48,282 nt of DNA from Paenibacillus sp. MZ04-78.2. Lineage in GTDB: Bacteria > Bacillota > Bacilli > Paenibacillales > NBRC-103111. The translations under genes and the position numbers were made by a program. Shown here piece after piece: positions 27,492-35,963 of this stretch. Numbering within the stretch: the first letter of the stretch is position 1; each line of letters starts with the position of its first letter. The notes beneath the pieces were generated by a model. It saw only the letters and a program-made list of their open reading frames with translations, had not been told where the DNA came from and did not search any database. Where the stretch lies: positions 1 to 48,282 of the forward strand of contig NZ_JANAVJ010000038.1 in the NCBI RefSeq assembly GCF_024213375.1. Reading direction: 5' to 3'.

Positions 27492-28148
27492 CTATGCAAT
27501 GCTAGTCTTTATTGAGCTCTCGTACCCGTCGTTTAAAGATAACATCAGCTCGTCCCTTGCTTCAATCAGCCACGGGTGTACTAATTTTAATTTGTCCCTC
27601 TGTCCCCAAACATGATCTAAATAGACCAAAGCGGCTCCATCCAAGTCTAAATTTTCAAGTTTAGATCTCATTGCTTCTTGATAGGGGTGGTCTCCAGGTA
27701 GATCCCATGAGATTTTATCAGATACAAATAGTACCTTAGCTAATATGTTTGCCCCCGCTTTTAAAGTGGTGTGGCATTCAATTGCCTCTAATACGTCAGT
27801 GTTCGTGCACCCAAATATTTTGCTTGCCATATCTTTTGAAAGCTTCTGATGAATAATACGATGATAGTGGCATTCGTCCTCCAATATTTTAATATTTGAT
27901 TCCTGAGCTATCCTCATCATATCTGTTTTAGGAATTACTTTGCTTACATCATGCAGTAAAGCAGCTTGTGTTGCTAATTCGATGTCGACACCAAATATGT
28001 TTGCAACTCGAACCGATTCATTAAGTACTGAAAGGGTATGATGATATGTACTTTCCTCGTTGTGGTTTATCAAGAATATCTCAATGTCTTGTTTTATTTC
28101 CCCTGTAAAAACAGTACCATTTATGTATTCTCGGTATACTGTACTCAC
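27492..28148 (-). CDS. HD-domain hydrolase, YqeK-like
   Basis: This protein of about 218 residues carries an HD phosphohydrolase domain: an upstream conserved His (YHHTLSVLNESVRVA), the ALLHDVSK motif, a downstream His in the HQKLSKDMA stretch, and ECHTTLKAGANILAKVLFVSDKI. The layout is that of YqeK, a symmetrical diadenosine-tetraphosphate hydrolase, but the protein stands alone rather than beside nadD. GTG 28148 is preferred as start because GGGAGGGG lies seven bases upstream; an ATG five codons earlier overlaps that site. Confidence 0.75.
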   Translation of the reverse strand: MSTVYREYINGTVFTGEIKQDIEIFLINHNEESTYHHTLSVLNESVRVANIFGVDIELATQAALLHDVSKVIPKTDMMRIAQESNIKILEDECHYHRIIHQKLSKDMASKIFGCTNTDVLEAIECHTTLKAGANILAKVLFVSDKISWDLPGDHPYQEAMRSKLENLDLDGAALVYLDHVWGQRDKLKLVHPWLIEARDELMLSLNDGYESSIKTSIA

Positions 28149-28292
28149 ATAGTCCCCTCCCATTCTATATCAAAGCACATAATAAAAAACGGGTAAGATG
28201 GAAAAAGGTTTCAGATTGGTTCGTGCAAAAATGGAATCCTGCCTGATAGCTAAACGAGGCTGTGGGCGATATTTGACTTACATATTTCTTCG

Positions 28293-29744
28293 TCATGGCC
28301 AAATAAAGTAATTGACCGCGTTTCCGGTACGAACCATTTCCTTGTTAACGTCAAGTCCTGTACTTTTCACATAAACATGCGCAAGCAAACGGCCGTATCC
28401 GTCGATCGGATCTTGACCCGTCTCGATCACGACTTCCGTCCCGACAGGAAGCAATCCCGCAAGCTTAGCCGACGCTGCTTCCGCGTAATAGCCTTGGGAT
28501 TGACCCTCGTAATTTTTCTCTGGCGTATCGATCGAAAGGAAGCGCAATTTGGTCACGCCCAGCACCGGAGTCGTCAAATGAATCGTATCGCCGTCCACGA
28601 CGGAAGCAACCGTAGAAGTATAGTTTGCAGCAGGAGTCGGAGCCGGTAATTGAGGATTCAATTCCGTCACGTCTGCCGCTTTCCTAGGCATCAGCTGATA
28701 ACTGTCATATTGGCCTAGAATACCCGTAAAGTCGTACCATGTCTTTGCTTTCAGCTGCCCGATCGCGTTCGTTTCCGCCATGACGCGAAGGGTCATGCCG
28801 TTGAATTGCTCATCAATGGTTGGAACATTGTATCCTCCGCCCGAAACGGTCGTCGGTACGTCGGTCACGAAGCCGCGAACCGATACGATACGGCCTTTGT
28901 TCGGTTCTGCCGTCGTTGCGTCGCTTGCTTGCTGAAGAGAAAGCGTAAGCGGTGCAGGAACCGTTTGGCCCTCCGCCTTCACCGTAATGGTATCCGGCGT
29001 AATTTCGGTCAATCCCTTATAAGCAGTGATCATTCCTTTAATTTCAACGAGCTTGCCTTCCGTTAACGCTGGAAAAGCAGAAGCGTCAACCGCAAACACG
29101 TTGATTCCGCTCGTTGCATCCTGTACGAACGTAGACAGCTTGCCGCCGCCGATTGCCGAGTTGTCCGCCGTTACGACGCCTTGAATCGTAACCATTTGAC
29201 CGGAAAGCGCTGGCCATGACCGGTAATGCAGATACGTATTCTTCATGAAATCCGCATGGCTCAGGTTGGGCAGGCTCTGTAGCACAGCGGGCTGCTCCGC
29301 ATACAGCTTGCCTTGATAGCGTCCTAACTCCAGCGCAGCCTGTTCATACATGTCACCGGTCAAGTCTAAACCGGTTACGCCATCGATAAATTCCAGCCAC
29401 AGCTGGAATTTATTTTCTTCGGCATTGATCTCGGCGTGATAACATGTCGGCCAGCGGAAGGCATCCGAGAACGTCGCTCCCAAGTCAGACGCATAGAGAT
29501 CATATTCCCGGCGCCATGAACCCGGATCGCCGTAACGCTCCCATTTCTTCTGGATTTTCAGAACGATTCGGTATGGCAATTTTTCTCCATCCGCGGTTTC
29601 GGCGATCCCCGTTACCAGGTACACATTTCCTACAGTTCCGCCCTGTAACGGCATGGTTTGGCAGTCGGCCGAGATGATATCCTTCTTGAACCTTCGGCTT
29701 AAGGCATAGATCAGCGTTTCGAATTTAATATTTATTTCTTCCAT
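28293..29744 (-). CDS. chimeric ORF: APH-like kinase N-terminus fused to YhcR-type OB-fold and thermonuclease
   Basis: A 483-residue frame with two unrelated halves. Residues 1 to about 175 (FETLIYALSRRF, QGGTVGNVYLVTGI, QKKWERYGDPGSWRREYDLY, QLWLEFIDGVTG) match the N-lobe of an aminoglycoside-phosphotransferase-like kinase. The sequence stops before the catalytic HxD and metal-binding Asp motifs. From about residue 178 it becomes OB-fold repeats (VTIQGVVTADNSAIGGGKLSTFVQD; ITPDTITVKAEG) and a staphylococcal-nuclease domain retaining VDGDT, RFLSIDTPE and DGYGR, ending abruptly at NYFIWP. The switch lies near 29190-29217. No signal peptide is present, although YhcR nucleases are exported. The translated start is uncertain: ATG 29744 touches GGAGG directly. 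This looks like a deletion fusion. Confidence 0.7.
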   Translation of the reverse strand: MEEINIKFETLIYALSRRFKKDIISADCQTMPLQGGTVGNVYLVTGIAETADGEKLPYRIVLKIQKKWERYGDPGSWRREYDLYASDLGATFSDAFRWPTCYHAEINAEENKFQLWLEFIDGVTGLDLTGDMYEQAALELGRYQGKLYAEQPAVLQSLPNLSHADFMKNTYLHYRSWPALSGQMVTIQGVVTADNSAIGGGKLSTFVQDATSGINVFAVDASAFPALTEGKLVEIKGMITAYKGLTEITPDTITVKAEGQTVPAPLTLSLQQASDATTAEPNKGRIVSVRGFVTDVPTTVSGGGYNVPTIDEQFNGMTLRVMAETNAIGQLKAKTWYDFTGILGQYDSYQLMPRKAADVTELNPQLPAPTPAANYTSTVASVVDGDTIHLTTPVLGVTKLRFLSIDTPEKNYEGQSQGYYAEAASAKLAGLLPVGTEVVIETGQDPIDGYGRLLAHVYVKSTGLDVNKEMVRTGNAVNYFIWP

Positions 29745-29943
29745 CCTCCGTTTCTCTTCGTTTGATTGCTCCACATGGCGATCGTTTTGTTTCGAGCCCT
29801 CTTGTCGATGAGCTAGTATCATGTCAGTCCCCCAAACTCCACCAAAATAAAGTCCACTACCAAACATGATAACAAATAATTTAGGTGAAGGCTGGTAAAA
29901 GACAATTATTGTTAAACTTTCCTGCCCGATTTGAACAAACCAA

Positions 29944-29967
29944 AAAGAAGCTGCGGCATAAGCAGCT
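29944..29967 (-). terminator. terminator for the DUF4386 gene (minus strand)
   Basis: On the minus strand AGCTGC-TTATGCC-GCAGCT is followed by TCTTTTTGG. It lies downstream of the DUF4386 gene, at a distance of about 170 bp. Confidence 0.45.
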
Positions 29968-30051
29968 CCTGCATTAAAGTTCCCGCAATAGTTCCCCCTC
30001 CACCCATTAGAGAGTGAGAGATTAGACCTGAGAATTATTCAAGTTTAATTG

Positions 30052-30089
30052 TGTCGCGCCATCAATAATTAAGCACACTTATGTCGCGC
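30052..30089. repeat. pair of TGTCGCGC direct repeats, possible transposon end
   Basis: TGTCGCGC occurs at 30052-30059 and 30082-30089, 30 bp apart and in the same orientation. Repeated TGTCG/TGTCA-type boxes near an end are typical of Tn7/Tn402/Mu-like transposases of the DDE type. No transposase of that type is visible nearby, so at best this is a leftover end. Confidence 0.3.
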
Positions 30090-30139
30090 TGATCCCTAAA
30101 GGGTAGTTATCCTGCGAATACACGAACCTGCGTGAGTAA

Positions 30140-30838
30140 TCAATTGGATACAGAATCCTGTTCCGCCCGGTTGAATCCTTTAATGATTAGCCATATAGCC
30201 AAAACCAATTGTTGAAAGGCTATCAAACTGTTCAACATCATGTAGGTTGCATCCAGACCGATGAAGCGAATCATAAATAATAAGCTTGCCAATATGGACA
30301 GTGTAGACCCAATAAGACCCGAAGCTGACAACCAACGTGGAACTAATTTTATTTGGTAAAATATGCAGTTAAACAAGAGCATAGCCAAAACAAATGCCAG
30401 TGTCGTTGCCACATGGTTCACCAAATCACGTCCTTCCCGTAACAATCCACCCAGGGTCTGAAAATACGATACATTCAGAGTTCCAACTTTTGCAAATTCG
30501 TGGCTTAATGTCAATAGCAACAGAAGAATGATTACACCAAAAATAATGAACACACCCGAAATGATGCCGAAAGCAACAGATCCAAGAGCTAAACCATTAT
30601 TATGCTTACTTAAAATCGGATACATCAAAATAGGAATACCAACATATGCAACAACCATTAACAACTGGAAAAACGCTCCTACAAGTACCTGATTTTCATT
30701 TGTAGAAGCCTTGACAAGGTAGTCTGCTCCATCTATAACAGGAACAACACTAAATATACCTGTAACCAACCCGGTTATTAACAACACCCCAGTAATTACT
30801 GCAGACCTTCTACCTGAATTTGCACTCTTCCTCAACAT
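30140..30838 (-). CDS. DUF4386 family membrane protein
   Basis: This 232-residue integral membrane protein has six hydrophobic helices and the DUF4386 layout: an N-terminal RRSAVITGVLLITG segment, YFQTLGGLLREGRDLVNHVATTLAFVLAM in the middle, and RWLSASGLIGSTLSILA near the C-terminus. The family is of unknown function. The ATG at 30838 is preceded by GGGAGG, and the gene is monocistronic. Confidence 0.8.
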   Translation of the reverse strand: MLRKSANSGRRSAVITGVLLITGLVTGIFSVVPVIDGADYLVKASTNENQVLVGAFFQLLMVVAYVGIPILMYPILSKHNNGLALGSVAFGIISGVFIIFGVIILLLLLTLSHEFAKVGTLNVSYFQTLGGLLREGRDLVNHVATTLAFVLAMLLFNCIFYQIKLVPRWLSASGLIGSTLSILASLLFMIRFIGLDATYMMLNSLIAFQQLVLAIWLIIKGFNRAEQDSVSN

Positions 30839-31089
30839 ATTTAACCTCCCTACCTACCTTTTATAATAATATTACAGGAATTTTTGCATCGCCATTGTGT
30901 ACGTATTGGCAGGCAAGCTCAATTTTTCGCTGAAATGAGAAAAGAACTGGTCAACAGCACGGAGCCACGCTTCGCTCACATCTCTGACCAATTCCCTTGT
31001 CCGGTTTTCAAAGAGTCACTGGAAATTCATAGGGTGCTTTTCGGGGAGTAGCATCGCTAACGGCGAAGAGCCTCTTTTCGTTTATAATA
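30839..31089. other. intergenic region, no supported gene
   Basis: A short plus-strand open stretch (30939-31050, 37 codons, beginning MRKELVNSTEPRF) has no ribosome binding site and no recognised similarity. Nothing else is seen. Confidence 0.3.
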
Positions 31090-31533
31090 TTAAAACGTAC
31101 TATATACATTTTCACATTCTTTCGCGGTCGGTTCATAAAAACAGTGCTTCTTCCATCGTCCTGCGAGCGGCTGATTATACCAAGTTGGCGGACATGGTCC
31201 GGGATCTTCAAACGTTCCTGGACGGAAATACCATAGGGAGAATTTGGCTGGCCAATTCCGCACCCCATTCACAGTCCGTTGCGCCAGACGGCGTTCTCTC
31301 TCTCTTGCGTTTTGATAGTACAAACCATGTTGCAACGCTTCGAACGCATGCGGCTGGTTGATCATTTGGGGAATTGTCCGGATTCCTTTAAAATCGGAGC
31401 AATTCGCTCTTATTCGGTTAATGCCAACATTTCCAACAAGGAGCATGCCCATTTCGCCTTCGGTCTCAGCTTCGGCCCGAAGCAACCTTGCCAACATATC
31501 AATATCCTGCTTCCTGGCTTTTACGACTGCCAT
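31090..31533 (-). CDS. cwlJ: cell wall hydrolase, CwlJ/SleB family
   Basis: A 147-residue protein made only of the SleB/CwlJ hydrolase domain. The opening LARLLRAEAETEGEMGMLLVGNVGINR carries the catalytic-glutamate region, followed by FKGIRTIPQMI and the conserved aromatic AKFSLWYFRPG segment. The length matches stand-alone CwlJ, which degrades spore cortex peptidoglycan during germination and is made in the mother cell. No signal peptide is present, as expected for CwlJ. AGAGGTGAG precedes ATG 31533. Confidence 0.85.
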   Translation of the reverse strand: MAVVKARKQDIDMLARLLRAEAETEGEMGMLLVGNVGINRIRANCSDFKGIRTIPQMINQPHAFEALQHGLYYQNARERERRLAQRTVNGVRNWPAKFSLWYFRPGTFEDPGPCPPTWYNQPLAGRWKKHCFYEPTAKECENVYSTF

Positions 31534-31744
31534 TGGCTCACCTCTTTAGATTTCTAGACTCATCATATGTAGGTGAAGCGAATGTGTTACTCTGGCAAAA
31601 TAGAGAACGATAATAAATAGCCGTTCCACCACACTCCATAAAGAATTCGACTTACCATCCCCCTGCCCCTACATCCTTTATGCTTGATGCTTTTGGCCGT
31701 GACCGCTGGATGTTACTGGACGGTAAAATTTTCATCCCAATTTG

Positions 31745-31759
31745 TGACCCACCGGGTCA
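31745..31759. terminator. small dyad at 3' end of the DUF4085 gene
   Basis: TGACCC-ACC-GGGTCA is a perfect 6-bp dyad 26 bp beyond the stop of the minus-strand gene. There is no U-run, so it is a weak candidate. Confidence 0.3.
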
Positions 31760-31784
31760 TGGGCGTTTAGTTACTATATTCAAG

Positions 31785-32651
31785 TCATTCTTGTTCTACA
31801 ACAATGTCTGCGCAGTGAATAATGAGTTCAGACATTCCTTCGCCCGAAAACAGGATATGGACTTCATAGCCGCAATCCGTACGATACAGCTCATTATAAA
31901 TCCAATAGCTGCCCACAATGTGCTCGTCTTGTCTGATGATTTTGTCGACTGCATCAAATGTAACCTTGTTGTTGTTGGTAAATCCGCCTCGCGTGTCCAG
32001 TCTCATAACCATCTGCTTGCCGGACGTAAGCTCCGTCACTGTGCAATCGTGAAAACCGAATTGGCTGCGGATATGTTCGGGAATGTTCTCCGCTTGTTGT
32101 GCCTGCCTATATTCATCCAAGACCAGCATCATGTGCTTTTTATTTTCTTTGCTCAGTTGCTTCAGTTCGTGCAATACCTCTCTCGTACAGTAACCCAGTA
32201 CAAACACCCGCATATCCGCAATGCGTGAGGACAGCTCTCCCGGAAGTTTATGAAACGCTTCCTTATATGCCCACTCCTGAATCTCGCTGAATTCTTCCTT
32301 ACATTTCATTTTATCAAAAGGAGGCCGGACATCGTAAGCGGCAATTAATTGCTGTATCCGATCCATTTCTTCAGAAGTCATGTGATAGACCATTGTATCC
32401 TCTTCACTGATCTGATCCCCATTCAAAAATTTATCGAGAGCCACAAATTGCGCGCCATCCTGCTCCAGCATAAACCGGGGATCGACGTCGTAAACTTTCC
32501 GCCTCTGACTAATAAATTCCTTTTCCTTCTTTTTATAGAGCCGCAAATAAAGTGCTTCGTAATGTTCGTAGGCACTCTTGTGCGCCCTCATGCCAAAATG
32601 AAGTCCTGTCCGCTGGCATAATTCATACCATTCTTTTGTCAAATATTTCAC
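31785..32651 (-). CDS. DUF4085 family protein
   Basis: This 288-residue soluble protein begins MKYLTKEWYELCQRTGLHF, the hallmark start of DUF4085 proteins of Firmicutes. No catalytic motif is recognisable and the function is unknown. The start is GTG 32651 with AGGAG seven bases upstream. It is monocistronic. Confidence 0.8.
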   Translation of the reverse strand: MKYLTKEWYELCQRTGLHFGMRAHKSAYEHYEALYLRLYKKKEKEFISQRRKVYDVDPRFMLEQDGAQFVALDKFLNGDQISEEDTMVYHMTSEEMDRIQQLIAAYDVRPPFDKMKCKEEFSEIQEWAYKEAFHKLPGELSSRIADMRVFVLGYCTREVLHELKQLSKENKKHMMLVLDEYRQAQQAENIPEHIRSQFGFHDCTVTELTSGKQMVMRLDTRGGFTNNNKVTFDAVDKIIRQDEHIVGSYWIYNELYRTDCGYEVHILFSGEGMSELIIHCADIVVEQE

Positions 32652-33047
32652 AGAAACACTCCTTCATTGGCCTCCATCGGCCCGATCCCTTTAGCGAGAC
32701 TGCTTCCTGTTACTCTGCCTTCTCATAGCGATTATTCTGCATTGCCTGCTCGATCCATTCCTAATTTCATGCTTAGGTAGCAGGATGTTGCCTCCAAAAG
32801 CATTTTACGAGCCCCCATACGCCAAGATCCCTTCTGCGCCTGCACTGATAAATAACCATTTCCCTCTGTGGCTTATAACATACGAAAAAGCCGTGGAAGT
32901 ACTCGCGGCCTGTTTGTAGGTAATTCATCTGCTACTCCCGTTTGATTAACTCCAACCCTTTCGTTAACAACTGTTCATCATCTTTAACATAGTTGCAATG
33001 TTATTTTTGGTGGTTAATAGCGAGTTCGAATGATATTGAACTGCTTA
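32652..33047. other. intergenic region without supported gene
   Basis: This 396-bp stretch contains the upstream region of the DUF4085 gene and a short minus-strand open frame at 32778-32933 (51 codons, starting MNYLQTGREYFHG) with no recognised similarity. It is probably gene debris. Confidence 0.3.
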
Positions 33048-33593
33048 TTAATAAGGACGAGTGGGATCTATTATTGAATGCTGAAGCTTTTCTATGTAAG
33101 CATCAAAAGCATCTATGCCTTCTTGTAAAATTATACGTGCTTCTTTATGAGTAATTGGTATAACCCACAAGACACTAATTATTTCTTCACCTATTTTTAT
33201 TTCTTCTAAATCCTCACTTTCTCCTCTTAGTTCATCAATCAAGAGGGCTTTTGTAGTCCAGTTCTCTGGTGCGAGTGCGCTCTCAGTCATTACTCGTGGT
33301 ATTTCCGAAGATTTTATATTTTCAATATTATGGGCAATGAGGTCGCAGAAATATGAGAATATGCGATCAATGCTTTCTTGTCCCAAATCGGGTTTTAAAG
33401 CTAGCATCCATTCAGTCTCAGTAGGTTTTCCAGTTTTTCGAATGGAATTAGATAGGCCGACTGTTGCGAATCTTGCAGGAATTTTATCGTTAATTGATGG
33501 GAAATAATATATCTCAATATATACGCCAATCTCCGGTTTTGTCATTATGACTCTATATTCTGGCATAGACCATTCTTTAATATATAAATTAAG
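33048..33593 (-). pseudogene. SUFU-domain protein, C-terminal part, interrupted by IS66-family element
   Basis: This is the larger part of a suppressor-of-fused-domain protein (Sufu-like; bacterial members often serve as immunity proteins). Clear stretches are YIEIYYFPSINDKIPARFATVGLSN and a C-terminal VLWVIPITHKEARIILQEGIDAFDAY. A shortened frame could start at ATG 33566 (172 residues), but the frame is open through 33593, the last base before the insertion. Joining it to the piece at 35283-35354 and counting the 8-bp target duplication once restores a 205-residue frame without stops. The gene is therefore split after about codon 24. Confidence 0.75.
33586..33593. repeat. target site duplication, left copy (AAATTAAG)
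   Basis: The 8-bp direct repeat AAATTAAG abuts the left end of the IS66-family element and is repeated exactly at 35275-35282. IS66 elements characteristically duplicate 8 bp. Confidence 0.9.
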
Positions 33594-35274
33594 GTAACTA
33601 CTCAGTACCCCAAGTTTAGGGTCCTTTTTTTATACTGGATAGGATTTCAAGAACTTTAGTCGAATATATCCCCATAACGACTTTTGGGGAGGGCTTGCGT
33701 GATGGTGATGAATCTGAACCCGACGCCAGAACAAATCTTGAAAATCAGCAAGGGCGATCCAGAGATTGCGGCTTTCATCACCGCTTTGCTCGTGCAAAAT
33801 CGTCAACAAGCCGAACAAATCGCACGGTTGGAAATCCGTGTCAAGGAATTAGAACGTAAACTCGGACAGAACAGCAACAATAGCAGTAAGCCGCCCTCCA
33901 GCGGCGGGTTCGACAAACCGGCTCCTAAAAGTTTGCGGGGCAAAAGCGGCAAATCTAGCGGTGGACAACCCGGTCATACAGGCCATTATTTTGAATTGAC
34001 CGATCATCCGGACCATACGTTCATTTCCTCCGTTTCCTCTTGTGCCTGTTGCCATCGTCCGCTTGCGGACATTCCAGCTATCGGTGCCCAGCGCAGACAA
34101 ATGATTGACCTGATTGTCCGAATGGAGACAACCGAATTCCGGGCGGAAACGGTTTGCTGCCCGGATTGTAGCCATATCAACCAAGCAGATTTTCCGGATG
34201 AGGCCCCGTCTTACCGTATCCAGTATGGGAATAACCTGAAAGCCGTCGTCAGTTACTTGAACGTTCAACAACTTCTCCCCTTGGAACGATTGGGGGATTT
34301 CGTAGAAGCCCTGACCGGGCATCGAATCAGCGAAGGCACCATAGTGAACATGAATCAGGCTCTGTACGAGAAACTGGAAGCTTTCGAGACACAAGCCAAG
34401 GCCGTGCTCAGGTCAGTCCCGGTTCTTCATAGCGACGAAACCAGCATGCGCGTGAACGGAAAAAACCACTGGGTTCACGGATGTACCGACGGTCAAACAG
34501 TCCATTATGCCGTGCATGTGAAGCGCGGTAAGGAAGGCATGGATGCTGCGGGTATTTTGCCGGGATATCGCGGAAATCTCGTCCATGACGGCTGGATGTC
34601 CTACTTCTCGTATGCGGAATGTGGACATGCACTTTGCAACACCCATCATCACCGGGAATTGAACGGCATCATCGAGAACGACCAGCAACAATGGCCTGAA
34701 AAGATGATCGGGCTCCTGTATGAGATCAAGGGAGCCGTGGAGCAAGCCAAGGCCGATGGGTGGAACTCTTTGATGCCGGAGCACATCGCGTACTTCGAAA
34801 ACCGGTATGAACAGGTCATCCGGTTGGGCCACTCGGAAAATCCGCCGCCGCCTCCACCTCCGCCAGATGCGCCGAAGAAAAAAGGGCGGGTCAAGCAGAG
34901 TAAAGCGAAAAATCTGCTGGATCGCATAGAGAACCGGAATGCTGTACTAGCGTTCATGTACGACTTCCGAATCCCGTTCACGAATAACGAAGCCGAACGG
35001 ATCGTCCGGATGGTGAAGCTGCAGCAGAAAATATCTGGCACCTTTCGCAGCGAGAAAGGGGCGGGCGTGTTTTGCCGAATTCGAAGTTATGTCGCCACCC
35101 TTCAAAGACAGAAGTTGCCGATTCTCGAATATATTCGGCGCGCTCTGGAAGGCCAGCCTTTCATGCCCTCGTTTCGAACCGTCTAAGATGCGTTTAACCA
35201 TCTCATTTAGGGGTACTCCGTAATACTCGGTACCCCTATTTGGTTCTGCTCTCAGGCTACCTCTGAGTAGTTAC
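33594..35274 (+). mobile_element. complete IS66-family insertion sequence (1681 bp, single-ORF ISBst12-like)
   Basis: The element is bounded by the terminal inverted repeats GTAACTACTCAG (33594-33605) and CTGAGTAGTTAC (35263-35274), and by the identical 8-bp direct repeats AAATTAAG outside. It contains only the large transposase gene, without the accessory tnpA/tnpB genes of classical IS66. This matches the ISBst12 subgroup in gene content and size. An inner pair of related sequences (AGTACCCCAAGTTTAGGG on the left and TAGGGGTACTCCGTAATACT on the right) lies near the ends. Perfect ends and duplication indicate a fairly recent insertion. Confidence 0.93.
33702..35186 (+). CDS. IS66-family transposase (TnpC)
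   Basis: A 494-residue DDE transposase. An N-terminal leucine-zipper-like helix (LLVQNRQQAEQIARLEIRVKELERKLG) and the NNSSKPPSS motif are followed by a zinc-finger-like CxxC pair (SCACCHRP, CCPDCSH). The catalytic Asp/Asp/Glu residues are in LHSDETSMRV, LVHDGWMSY and NNEAERIVRM. An eight-proline run precedes a basic stretch before the final domain. ATG 33702 is chosen as start, with GGGAGGG eight bases upstream; a TTG six codons earlier overlaps that site. Length and motifs are complete, so the enzyme is probably active. Confidence 0.93.
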   Translation: MVMNLNPTPEQILKISKGDPEIAAFITALLVQNRQQAEQIARLEIRVKELERKLGQNSNNSSKPPSSGGFDKPAPKSLRGKSGKSSGGQPGHTGHYFELTDHPDHTFISSVSSCACCHRPLADIPAIGAQRRQMIDLIVRMETTEFRAETVCCPDCSHINQADFPDEAPSYRIQYGNNLKAVVSYLNVQQLLPLERLGDFVEALTGHRISEGTIVNMNQALYEKLEAFETQAKAVLRSVPVLHSDETSMRVNGKNHWVHGCTDGQTVHYAVHVKRGKEGMDAAGILPGYRGNLVHDGWMSYFSYAECGHALCNTHHHRELNGIIENDQQQWPEKMIGLLYEIKGAVEQAKADGWNSLMPEHIAYFENRYEQVIRLGHSENPPPPPPPPDAPKKKGRVKQSKAKNLLDRIENRNAVLAFMYDFRIPFTNNEAERIVRMVKLQQKISGTFRSEKGAGVFCRIRSYVATLQRQKLPILEYIRRALEGQPFMPSFRTV

Positions 35275-35282
35275 AAATTAAG
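35275..35282. repeat. target site duplication, right copy (AAATTAAG)
   Basis: An exact copy of 33586-33593, directly after the right inverted repeat of the IS66-family element. Confidence 0.9.
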
Positions 35283-35354
35283 AATAATTGTTCTTCTGAT
35301 GTCGAAGTCCAGAATTTTTTCTTGGCTTGACTCTCTATTGATTTGCACATCCAT
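35283..35354 (-). pseudogene. SUFU-domain protein, N-terminal part split off by IS insertion
   Basis: Read on the minus strand from ATG 35354 (or GTG 35348, with AGGTG six bases upstream), this piece encodes MD-VQINRESSQEKILDFDIR and four further residues to the edge of the duplication. It continues in frame into the fragment at 33593-33048 when the IS and one duplication copy are removed: 72 + 546 = 618 bases, exactly 206 codons with the stop. The piece retains the original start region. Confidence 0.7.
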
Positions 35355-35382
35355 CACCTACCAATATGTCATAGTGAACCTG

Positions 35383-35937
35383 CTAAAGTTGTCCCTGTTC
35401 AGCACGGTCCCCCTTCCACTTCCTCACCGTAAGTAACCCACCTACGCTAACTGCATTCATTTGTCCTGCCGAATCTCGGAAAAATCGCACCTCCTCCGGT
35501 TCCGAGCCTTGAGATATTGTCAAAAAATGATCTCTAGCAATGGCCCTCATCGGAAGAGGCTCGCCATCCATGAACCGTACAACCAGGTTGCCGTTTTCCT
35601 GTGCAACCGACACACCCAAACCAGCGAACGCCATATATGTCCCTGCATAATCAGGCAGACGATCGGCAGGGACATCATAATCATCGTAGGTGCAAAGAGT
35701 CATACCCCCGGTTCGGAATATCTCCGTGTAGCGTAGCATATCCCGGATTGTTGACTTGAGGAATCCTGCCGCGCGCATAGCCGGTGCATCCCACCAGATG
35801 GGGGCCGCATACACCTCGCTTGTTCCATCAGTCATTCTGTTGGCATAATTTATAGAGACGTTCGTAAACTCGGCTACCTCCGCAGGAGTAAATACGCTGC
35901 GTGTCATTCCTATGATAACCGGGAAAACCATCCACAT
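35383..35937 (-). pseudogene. C-terminal remnant of a class C serine hydrolase (beta-lactamase family)
   Basis: The 184-residue frame matches only the C-terminal portion of beta-lactamase-class-C / PBP4*-type hydrolases: TPAEVAEFTNVSINYANRM, PAMRAAGFLKSTIRDMLRYTEIFRTGG, then a beta-rich tail with PDYAGTYMAFAGLG. The upstream two thirds, including the SxxK nucleophile and YxN motifs, are absent. It begins 26 bp from the end of livF and has no ribosome binding site. It is a truncated remnant. Confidence 0.7.
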
Positions 35938-35963
35938 GCAAATAGCCTCGGTGACAGCAACAG

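Larger units (their letters stand above)
29745..30139. other. intergenic region with terminator-like hairpin and TGTCGCGC repeats
   Basis: There is no gene apart from a possible 14-codon upstream frame on the minus strand that overlaps the chimeric ORF's start. The features seen are the hairpin at 29949-29967 and two TGTCGCGC direct repeats at 30052 and 30082. Confidence 0.4.

Noticed and set aside
29731..29776. 14-codon upstream frame overlapping the kinase-nuclease start as a resistance-type leader peptide
   Set aside because: There are no alternative stem-loops or stalling motif that I can identify, and the gene itself is a fusion remnant, so attenuation control is not supported.
33566..33566. 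ATG 33566 taken as the true start of the SUFU gene
   Set aside because: The frame is open upstream to the insertion point and continues in frame beyond the IS, so this ATG is internal.
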